DNA from: Ferruginibacter sp.
GTDB lineage: Bacteria > Bacteroidota > Bacteroidia > Chitinophagales > Chitinophagaceae
Reading direction: 5' to 3'
Length of the DNA stretch: 64,000 bases
Assembly: GCA_016786725.1 (NCBI GenBank)
Contig: JAEUVU010000013.1
Location: forward strand, 372,001-436,000
Below are positions 51,612-58,459 of the stretch, one piece after another (position 1 is the first letter of the stretch; each line of letters begins with the position of its first letter). The notes under the pieces are model-generated. The model saw only the letters and a list, made by a program, of their open reading frames with translations, ran no database searches and was not told the DNA's origin. The position numbers and the translations under genes are program-made.

Positions 51612-52277
51612 TTAATTGGCGGCCTCCAAACTCTCATTCGTCTCCTCAATAAAAGAGAGTATTTTTTCTTTGCCGGTTTTCTTTACTGCGCTGGTAACAA
51701 AATGCTGCGGTAAAAACTGCCAGTTTTTTTTCATCGCTTCCAAAAAGGCTTTTACATTTTTACTTACTGTGCTTTGATTTTCCTTATCGCTTTTTGTAAA
51801 GATGAGGCAGAAGGGAACACTCCAGTTTCTTAACTGCAGTAAAAATTCAAGATCAATTTTTTGGGGATTGTGGCGGGCATCTATCAAAACAAAAACCATT
51901 GTAAGGTTTTCTCTCTTGCGTAAATAGTTTTCGATCATCTGCTCCCAGCGGTTGCGGCTTTTAATGCTCACTTTGGCAAAGCCATAGCCGGGCAGATCAA
52001 CTAAATACCAATTTGTTCGTTTCGCTTCTTTCTTCGCCTCACCCTTCTCCTTTTGGAGAAGGGACGGGGATGAGGTTATCTCAAAATGATTTATCAATTG
52101 CGTTTTTCCCGGCGAAGCCGAGGTTTTTGCCAGCTTATCATTATCGCAAAGCATATTTATCAGCGATGATTTACCCACGTTACTGCGGCCGATAAAAGCA
52201 TACTCGGGCCTGTCAGGATTGGGGCACTTTTCATAATCCGGGCTGCTGATGATGTATTTGGCTGATTTGATCTGCAT
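51612..52277 (-). CDS. engB: Ribosome biogenesis GTPase YsxC/EngB with in-frame insertion
   Basis: 221 aa GTPase that assists 50S subunit assembly. G1 is GRSNVGKSS (30-38), G2 region SASPGKTQL, G3 DLPG (94-97), G4 TKSD, G5 TSA. Between the conserved INHF and NWYLVDLPGYG lie about 20 extra residues (68-87, TSSPSLLQKEKGEAKKEAKR), absent from the family members I recall, where this turn is short. They are encoded by a member of a dispersed palindromic DNA element. The promoter -7 element lies 4 bp upstream of the ATG, suggesting a leaderless transcript. Confidence 0.93.
   Translation of the reverse strand: MQIKSAKYIISSPDYEKCPNPDRPEYAFIGRSNVGKSSLINMLCDNDKLAKTSASPGKTQLINHFEITSSPSLLQKEKGEAKKEAKRTNWYLVDLPGYGFAKVSIKSRNRWEQMIENYLRKRENLTMVFVLIDARHNPQKIDLEFLLQLRNWSVPFCLIFTKSDKENQSTVSKNVKAFLEAMKKNWQFLPQHFVTSAVKKTGKEKILSFIEETNESLEAAN
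52033..52075. repeat. Dispersed palindrome-family element inside engB (copy 5)
   Basis: Plus strand cctcacccttctccttttgg and agaagggacggggatgaggt. The core cttctccttttggagaag is palindromic and resembles the intergenic copy at 45541-45583. Confidence 0.85.
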
Positions 52278-52281
52278 AACG

Positions 52282-52289
52282 CAAAGATA
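52282..52289 (-). promoter_or_regulatory. engB promoter -7 element (TATCTTTG on minus strand)
   Basis: Exact consensus with 4 bp to the engB ATG. No good -33 match found. Confidence 0.55.
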
Positions 52290-52364
52290 TTATTAATAGT
52301 CATTGGTCATTATTATCACAAGTGCTTCAACAAAAGACTGAAGTATTAACATTTACACATGTTT

Positions 52365-52392
52365 ATTGCTTATTGCCCATTGCCTGTTGCGT
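52365..52392. repeat. Heptamer repeat upstream of menG
   Basis: Units attgctt, attgccc, attgcct, gttgcgt; it forms the -33 to -7 spacer region of the menG promoter. Confidence 0.8.
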
Positions 52393-52402
52393 CTTATCTT
52401 TG
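52372..52402 (+). promoter_or_regulatory. menG promoter, both boxes
   Basis: ATTG (52372-52375), 19-bp spacer, TATCTTTG (52395-52402). ATG 52409 lies 6 bp after the -7 element. Confidence 0.6.
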
Positions 52403-52408
52403 CTGCCC

Positions 52409-53152
52409 ATGACGGATTTTGCACACGATACGGTGGTACCTTATAAAGGTTCGGAGCTTGCTAAAAAAGAGCAGGTGGCAGGCATGTTTAATTCCATCGC
52501 TTTTCGCTACGACTTTCTGAACCGTTTTTTAAGTGCAGGTATTGATATCCGCTGGCGCAAAAAAGCCATTAAGCAATTGGTTAAAACCCAGCCAAAAACA
52601 ATACTGGATGTAGCAACCGGTACAGCGGATGTTGCCCTTATGGCATCTGCTATATTAAATCCGGATAAGATAACCGGTATTGACATCAGCGATGGTATGC
52701 TGGAACTGGGCAGAAAAAAGATTGAAAAAGCCGGGCTTACGGACAGAATAGAGCTGTTAAATGGCGATTGTGAAACAATAAACTTTAAAAATGATTCGTT
52801 TGAAGCGGTAACTGTGGCTTTTGGCGTACGTAATTTTGAGAACCTTGAAAAAGGATTATCAGAAATACTGCGGGTGATGAAACCGGGCGGAAAACTGGTA
52901 GTGCTGGAATTCAGCAAACCAAAATCTGCTTTTGTAAAGGCATTTTACAATTTTTATATGAAGATCGTTACCCCAAACGTGGGTAAAATATTCTCGAAAA
53001 ACCGCAACGCATACCAATATCTCGACGAATCAATTCAGAAGTTTCCGGAAGGAAAGAATTTTGTAAATATCCTGGACAACCTGGGGTATAAGAATACTTA
53101 CTTTAAACCACTGAGCTTAGGTATATGCAGCATTTATTGCGGAGAAAAATAA
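52409..53152 (+). CDS. menG: Demethylmenaquinone methyltransferase
   Basis: 247 aa from ATG 52409 (MTDFAHDTVVPYKGSELAKK). The longer frame from 52322 is rejected because it spans a heptamer tract and the promoter. Family motifs: MFNSIAFRYDFLNRFLSAGIDIRWRK, the SAM-binding LDVATGTADVAL, GIDISDGMLELGR, FAVRNFEN (here FGVRNFEN) and the RVMKPGGKLVVLEF strand. The product makes menaquinone, the quinone of most Bacteroidota, in the last step of the pathway. It overlaps the next gene by 28 bp. Confidence 0.94.
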   Translation: MTDFAHDTVVPYKGSELAKKEQVAGMFNSIAFRYDFLNRFLSAGIDIRWRKKAIKQLVKTQPKTILDVATGTADVALMASAILNPDKITGIDISDGMLELGRKKIEKAGLTDRIELLNGDCETINFKNDSFEAVTVAFGVRNFENLEKGLSEILRVMKPGGKLVVLEFSKPKSAFVKAFYNFYMKIVTPNVGKIFSKNRNAYQYLDESIQKFPEGKNFVNILDNLGYKNTYFKPLSLGICSIYCGEK

Positions 53153-53865
53153 TTAATACAGTCATAGTTGCCCTCTTATTTCCTTTAATTGGCACTGCTC
53201 AATTAAGGAAAGAGATCAACCAGGAAGACCACGACGATAAGCGGATACGTTTTGGCATTACACTGGGTTCTAACCGGTCGCATTTTGCTTTTACGCATAA
53301 CCCGATTTTCCTTAACCAGGCTCCTTTAGACAGTATTACTGTTATTGAAAGTGTTAACAGCACAGGTGTAAGCCTTGCATGGCTGGTTAATCTGCGCCTT
53401 AGCAACCACTTCGATCTGCGTACACATCCGGTTAACCTTACTTTTACAGAGCGTAACTTTTTGTATAATCTCCGTTACCCCGACAGGCCCGCCGGGGAAG
53501 ACAGCGTTACTGAGAAAAAAACACAGTCTATTTCATTAAGCATACCGGTGATGATAAAATTCACCAGCGACCGTATCAATAATTTTAAAGCATACATGAT
53601 AGCAGGTGGCAAAATAGAATATGACCTTGCATCCAATGCAGGCGCCCGTAAAGCAGAGGAGCAGATAAAGCTGAAAAAATTTGATTACGCTGCCGAAGTA
53701 GGGCTTGGCTTTCACTTTTATTTCAACATGTTTGTGTTAACACCCGAAGTAAAGATGAGCTGGGGGCTGGGTAACCTTCATGCCAGAGATAAGAACCTTA
53801 AATTCTCCAATGTAATTGATAAGATCAATTCACGGTCAATCTTCTTTTCGTTGACAGTAGAATAA
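53125..53865 (+). CDS. porT: PorT-like outer-membrane beta-barrel protein of T9SS
   Basis: 246 aa. Signal peptide (MQHLLRRKIINTVIVALLFPLIGTAQ) begins inside the menG end. The mature protein has alternating amphipathic strands (IRFGITLGSNRSHFAFTH, HFDLRTHPVNLTFTERNFLYNL) and the C-terminal RSIFFSLTVE typical of a barrel end. Linkage to ubiE/menG is the arrangement I recall for PorT, a component required for type IX secretion. The family match is from memory; the barrel and operon position are visible. Consistent with the T9SS cargo genes in the window. Confidence 0.85.
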   Translation: MQHLLRRKIINTVIVALLFPLIGTAQLRKEINQEDHDDKRIRFGITLGSNRSHFAFTHNPIFLNQAPLDSITVIESVNSTGVSLAWLVNLRLSNHFDLRTHPVNLTFTERNFLYNLRYPDRPAGEDSVTEKKTQSISLSIPVMIKFTSDRINNFKAYMIAGGKIEYDLASNAGARKAEEQIKLKKFDYAAEVGLGFHFYFNMFVLTPEVKMSWGLGNLHARDKNLKFSNVIDKINSRSIFFSLTVE

Positions 53866-53886
53866 TTCTCTTTCAGATTAAACCGC

Positions 53887-53936
53887 TTTCGACAAGCTCA
53901 AACTTACAGCTTTTTGTCATGTTGATCCTGTCGAAA
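53887..53936. repeat. Dispersed inverted repeat between convergent genes
   Basis: tttcgacaagctcaa (53887-53901) pairs 13 of 15 bases with ttgatcctgtcgaaa (53922-53936). It may serve as a shared 3' hairpin for porT and the remB-like gene. Confidence 0.6.
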
Positions 53937-53972
53937 CATATACAAAAAGCGGGCTGCCAATTGTAACTGCTT

Positions 53973-55694
53973 TTAATAATCGTACCTCCTGTTAAACATA
54001 TTGATCCTTACACCACCTGTAAACATGGTAGTTGATTTTGCAACCGGATTCAACAATGTTTTCTCACGGCGGTAAAGCCCCGTTACTTCAAAGAAAACAT
54101 TTTCTCTTATTTCGTAAGATACCTGCAGGTAGGTATTTAACACGGTTTGTTTATTGCCGCTGCCAATTGAAAAGCCGTCGTTTTTTGTACGGGTACTGTA
54201 ATCCCTGAAAACATTTCCACCAAAATTTGCATTGGCGCTGTCTAATCCTCTGTAATAATACATGCCATGTAAATACACGTGCCATTTTTTAGCGGGCTGG
54301 TAACGTATAATTGCCATCACCTCCTGGAAGTTAGCGCCCAGCGGGTGTGCCAACGGCTGGTTGTAATGCGTGTAGTTTGAAATGGTATCGTTGTGGGTAT
54401 AGGTAAATGGCCTTACACGGTTTGCTTCTAATTGTATATCTAAGTTGTCAACGCCAAATGCATCAATGTATTTTACTCCCAACTGTATGCCCCATTTATT
54501 AACCCAGCTGCCATTGTTTTTTCTTATTTCAGATAAAACAAATTCATCTAACAAAAATTGCCCGTAAAGCTGTGCCCTGTGTGCAATGTTTGCTTTAAAA
54601 TCAAAACCTGCAATCGCATTATCCGGGCTGCCAACCGTGCCTTCAATATGCCTGTAAAAAATAATCGGGTTCAGGTATTGAAAATCAAAACGGTTCTTGC
54701 GGCCAAAAATTACGCCTTCAAACAAACCAATATTAAGCCACCTGGTTACATTTACGCTGAGGTGGTGCATGGCTGCATACTTGCGGTCTAATAAAGTATC
54801 ACCGGCTTTTTTAAACTGCGGCATCAGCTCCATAAATAAATTCTGGTAATTTATTTTCCAGATACGGGTGTTGAGTTTTAAGAACAGGTTGCTGTTGCCC
54901 CAGTCACTTAAAAATAAACTGCGGTAACCATTGCCGATAAAATTTTTATCGTAACCAAACTGCACATCAACAGCATTACCGGCACGTACAGTTATATAAC
55001 CCCGTGCATCAAAATAATCGTACCCGCTTGTTTTAAATGGTTTGTAAAAGCCAACGCCATGTACAGCTCTTGAGTTTGTTACCTGCTGCTGAAAAAACTG
55101 AGGCCCCCTTTCCTGGTTATCTGTCATGTAAGTGGAGAAACCTATTTTTTTACCGATCGTACCTCTGGCGGTAATACCCTTACTGTTTAAATAAATGGGT
55201 TTGTTATAACCGGTTTCAACACCCATATAATATTGAAAAACCGGGTTCACTGCCAGGAAAAAATTATTGGTTTTAACTTCTAAAAAATTAGGTTTTGTTT
55301 TATAAAATGTTTTCAGCACGGGGCGCTTGCTTAAAAAATCTTTCTTAGGCCCGGTTACCCATTCGCTGTTGTTCATTAAAAAACTGGTGAGGTTGTATTC
55401 ATCCAGGTCGGTAAGTGCCTGGCTGTTCCACTCTATATATTTATCTTTTTGGGTATTAAGGTCTATATATCCAAGCCGGGCGCTGTCAATAAATTCAACC
55501 TGCTCCACAATGTATTTCCTGTTAAAAGGCCTCACGGCAGAAAAATTAAGATGGGTATTTCTTTGCTGCTTAATTTCCAACCTGTCAACAAAATGCACAT
55601 CTTTTGATCCCGGGGTTAAAAAAGTGGATTGAGCTGTTGCAAATGCGGGGCAAATAAAAAACAACAGTTTGAATAAGCTTTTAATAAATTGCAT
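53973..55694 (-). CDS. RemB-like/Wzi-like outer-membrane protein
   Basis: 573 aa with signal peptide (MQFIKSLFKLLFFICPAFATAQ). The mature protein is rich in amphipathic beta strands and aromatic residues (FFLAVNPVFQYYMGVETGYNKP, GIQLGVKYIDAFGVDNLDIQLEANRVRPF) and ends in GGVRINMFNRRYDY, suggesting a large outer-membrane barrel. Region and length recall gliding motility protein RemB of Flavobacterium johnsoniae and, more distantly, Wzi capsule-assembly proteins. A motility or polysaccharide-surface role is likely, but this could be an uncharacterised barrel. It is convergent with porT. Confidence 0.65.
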   Translation of the reverse strand: MQFIKSLFKLLFFICPAFATAQSTFLTPGSKDVHFVDRLEIKQQRNTHLNFSAVRPFNRKYIVEQVEFIDSARLGYIDLNTQKDKYIEWNSQALTDLDEYNLTSFLMNNSEWVTGPKKDFLSKRPVLKTFYKTKPNFLEVKTNNFFLAVNPVFQYYMGVETGYNKPIYLNSKGITARGTIGKKIGFSTYMTDNQERGPQFFQQQVTNSRAVHGVGFYKPFKTSGYDYFDARGYITVRAGNAVDVQFGYDKNFIGNGYRSLFLSDWGNSNLFLKLNTRIWKINYQNLFMELMPQFKKAGDTLLDRKYAAMHHLSVNVTRWLNIGLFEGVIFGRKNRFDFQYLNPIIFYRHIEGTVGSPDNAIAGFDFKANIAHRAQLYGQFLLDEFVLSEIRKNNGSWVNKWGIQLGVKYIDAFGVDNLDIQLEANRVRPFTYTHNDTISNYTHYNQPLAHPLGANFQEVMAIIRYQPAKKWHVYLHGMYYYRGLDSANANFGGNVFRDYSTRTKNDGFSIGSGNKQTVLNTYLQVSYEIRENVFFEVTGLYRREKTLLNPVAKSTTMFTGGVRINMFNRRYDY

Positions 55695-55732
55695 CAGATA
55701 ATTTTAGTTTAACAGATATCAGTATTCAAGTT

Positions 55733-57073
55733 ATGCAAAAATACCTTTTTAAAAACATACAGGTTGTAAATGAAGGAAAAATCCAGTGCCTGGATGTGTT
55801 AATAAACGATGAACGCATAGAGAAAATTGCAACAGGTATAGAAACAAAATACGCTGTTAAAGAAATTAACGGGGAAGGAAAGCATCTCTTTCCCGGGGCG
55901 ATAGATGACCAGGTGCATTTCAGGGAACCTGGCCTTACACACAAGGCAACCATTTATACAGAAAGCAAGGCAGCCGTTGCCGGCGGCGTAACCAGTTTTA
56001 TGGAGATGCCCAATACCGTGCCCAATGTATTAACACCACAATTACTGGAAGATAAATATACCATTGCAGCCAACACATCGCTGGCCAATTATTCATTTTT
56101 TATGGGCACCAGCAACAATAATGCTGATGAAGTTTTAAAAATGAACGATCATAAAAAAGATGTTTGTGGTGTAAAAATATTCATGGGGGCCAGCACAGGC
56201 AATATGCTGGTTGACAGCCACAGTGCGTTGGACAAGATTTTTCGGGAAAGTGAAATGCTGATAGCAACACATTGCGAAGATGAACGTATCATCAAAGCCA
56301 ATTACGAACGTATAAAAAAAGCCAGGGGAGAATTATCAGCATCTGATCATCCCGTGATAAGAGATGAAGAAGCGTGTTTTGAATCTTCATTGATCGCCAT
56401 CAAATTTGCACAAAAGTATGGCAGTCGTTTACATATTCTGCATATCAGTACAGAAAAAGAATTACAGCTTTTCAGCAACATGATGCCGTTAAAAGAAAAG
56501 AAAATTACCGCAGAAGTTTGTGTACATCATTTGCATTTTACCGCCGATGATTACGAACAACTGGGTTATAAAATAAAATGTAATCCTGCCATTAAAGCGT
56601 CACACAACAAAGAATCTTTATGGAAAGCGTTGCTGGATGACCGGCTGGACATCATCGCCACCGATCATGCGCCGCATACCCGGGAAGAAAAACAGGGCAC
56701 TTACGAACAGGCACATGCAGGACTGCCATTGGTACAGCATCCTTTGCTTTTAATGTTGCATTACCAAAAACAAGGAAGGATATCTTTTGAGAAAATTGCT
56801 GAGAAGATGAGTCATGCACCAGCCGACTGTTTCCAAATTGAAAATCGTGGTTATGTACGGGAAGGTTATTTTGCCGACCTGGTTGTAGTTGACACTAATA
56901 AACCTTCAACAGTAACCAAAGAAAATATTTTTTACAAATGCGGCTGGAGCCCTTTAGAGAATTTTACCTTTCCTGCATCTATAGAGAAGACCTTTGTAAG
57001 TGGCAGAATGGTTTATGATGATGGAAAGTTTGATGAATCAATACGAGGACAAAGATTATTATTCAACAGATAA
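55733..57073 (+). CDS. pyrC: Dihydroorotase with QxH in place of the HxH motif
   Basis: 446 aa class I dihydroorotase. It closes N-carbamoyl-aspartate to dihydroorotate in pyrimidine synthesis, upstream of the pyrD product (also in this window). Motifs: DDQVHFREPGLTHKA, MEMPNTVPN, KIFMGASTGNM, THCEDE, LHILHIST and IATDHAPHT. The first metal-binding motif, normally His-x-His, is Gln60-Val-His62, so one zinc ligand is lost. The remaining ligands are intact. I think other Bacteroidota have the same change but cannot verify. Divergent from the remB-like gene. Confidence 0.9.
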   Translation: MQKYLFKNIQVVNEGKIQCLDVLINDERIEKIATGIETKYAVKEINGEGKHLFPGAIDDQVHFREPGLTHKATIYTESKAAVAGGVTSFMEMPNTVPNVLTPQLLEDKYTIAANTSLANYSFFMGTSNNNADEVLKMNDHKKDVCGVKIFMGASTGNMLVDSHSALDKIFRESEMLIATHCEDERIIKANYERIKKARGELSASDHPVIRDEEACFESSLIAIKFAQKYGSRLHILHISTEKELQLFSNMMPLKEKKITAEVCVHHLHFTADDYEQLGYKIKCNPAIKASHNKESLWKALLDDRLDIIATDHAPHTREEKQGTYEQAHAGLPLVQHPLLLMLHYQKQGRISFEKIAEKMSHAPADCFQIENRGYVREGYFADLVVVDTNKPSTVTKENIFYKCGWSPLENFTFPASIEKTFVSGRMVYDDGKFDESIRGQRLLFNR

Positions 57074-57083
57074 AACATAAAAT

Positions 57084-57110
57084 CCTCCGCCAGCTGGCGG
57101 ATTAGGGGCA
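57084..57110. repeat. Dispersed palindrome-family element (copy 6)
   Basis: Perfect 16-bp palindrome tccgccagctggcgga (57086-57101), then ttaggggc. It fills the gap between pyrC and the mutS-like gene. Confidence 0.8.
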
Positions 57111-57111
57111 T

Positions 57112-58428
57112 ATGGATATAGACAAAACAACGCTTGCCGATCTTTTAATGTTCAACAGCGGCGAAGACATGTCGGTGTTTGGCAAACTCGACCTTTGCAC
57201 CACAGCACATGGTACCGAACAACTGAAGATTAATTTTTCTACTGCATTAAAAACGCAGGAAGAAATTGTTGCGGTGCAACAAACCCTGCAGCTCTTTATA
57301 AAAAAGCAGCCGCAATGGCCCGCTCATATATCTAATGGTACTGTGATGGTGGTAGAAAAGTTTTTCGATTCGCAGATCAGCACCATTCCTGCACACCCAT
57401 CGGCGATGGGGGCATTCAGCTATAAATTATTGCATGGCCCCGACTTTGCATTGGTAACTTATTCTGCCAAACATTGTTTTGATTTTATTAAAGGCTTCCA
57501 GGCCTTGCTGCAGCTCTTTTCAGGAGAAGATATTCCTGCACCCCTGCAGAAGGTTTTAACTGCTATTGAAAAGATCATTACAAAAAGCCAGTTTACCATT
57601 GTAGAAAAAAATAGAAATGCTGATGAGATAAGCCATGCAAAAAAACTGGAGCTTGCTCATTTTATACGCTACGGTTACAAACACAATATGCTCGACCTGG
57701 TGGTATTGTATGCCAAAATAGATGCCTGGTACGGCATGGCGGGGGCAGTACAAAAATTCGGCCTGGTCTTTCCTGAGTTTGTGCAAAATGACCAACCGGT
57801 TATTGAAGCAAAAGGATTGTATCATTTGCTGGTTCACGAGCCTGTGGCTTATGATGTAATGCTCAATCAACAAACAAACTTTCTTTTTTTAACCGGCGCC
57901 AATATGGCCGGCAAAAGCACTTTTATTAAATCCGTGGGCGCCTCTGTTTTTTTAGCACATATAGGCATGGGCGTGCCGGCACAGCAAATGAAACTTACAT
58001 TGTTTGACGGCATGCTCAGCAACATCAACGTAGTGGATAATATCAGCAAAGGCGAAAGTTATTTTTATAACGAAGTACAACGCATCAAGGCCACCATCAC
58101 CAAAATAAGCGATGGTAAAAAATGGCTGATACTGATAGATGAACTTTTTAAAGGCACCAATGTGCAGGATGCGATGAAGTGCAGCAGTACGGTGATTGAG
58201 GGGTTGCTTAAAATAAAAAATTCGCTTTTTATCCTCTCTACTCATTTATACGAGATAGGAGAAGAACTGAAAAAACATCCCAATATTGATTTTAAATATT
58301 TCGAAACTTCGGTCATCAACGATCAGCTTCATTTTTCTTATCATTTAAAAGATGGCATCAGCAACGACAGGTTGGGTTATCTGATCTTAAAGAGAGAGGG
58401 TGTGGTGGATATGCTGGAGAAGATGTAA
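57112..58428 (+). CDS. MutS-family ATPase lacking mismatch-recognition domain
   Basis: 438 aa. The C-terminal half is a MutS-type ATPase with Walker A GANMAGKS (262-269), the following FIKSVGASVFLAHIGMGVPA, LSNINVVDNISKGESYFYNEV, Walker B ILIDELFKGTNVQDA and a Q/D-loop STHLYEIG. The N-terminal half is short and only weakly like the MutS lever/clamp. The mismatch-binding domain I (F-x-E) is absent. Such proteins (MutS-like, near MutS2 or DUF families in Bacteroidota) have an unclear role, perhaps recombination control. Not the mismatch-repair MutS. Confidence 0.88.
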   Translation: MDIDKTTLADLLMFNSGEDMSVFGKLDLCTTAHGTEQLKINFSTALKTQEEIVAVQQTLQLFIKKQPQWPAHISNGTVMVVEKFFDSQISTIPAHPSAMGAFSYKLLHGPDFALVTYSAKHCFDFIKGFQALLQLFSGEDIPAPLQKVLTAIEKIITKSQFTIVEKNRNADEISHAKKLELAHFIRYGYKHNMLDLVVLYAKIDAWYGMAGAVQKFGLVFPEFVQNDQPVIEAKGLYHLLVHEPVAYDVMLNQQTNFLFLTGANMAGKSTFIKSVGASVFLAHIGMGVPAQQMKLTLFDGMLSNINVVDNISKGESYFYNEVQRIKATITKISDGKKWLILIDELFKGTNVQDAMKCSSTVIEGLLKIKNSLFILSTHLYEIGEELKKHPNIDFKYFETSVINDQLHFSYHLKDGISNDRLGYLILKREGVVDMLEKM

Positions 58429-58459
58429 AAAGTAGCCGGCTTCTTGTTACTTTTAAAAT

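Noticed and set aside
52322..52408. 29-residue N-terminal extension of menG.
   Set aside because: Covers a heptamer tract and the promoter, and family members begin near the MTDFAHD position.
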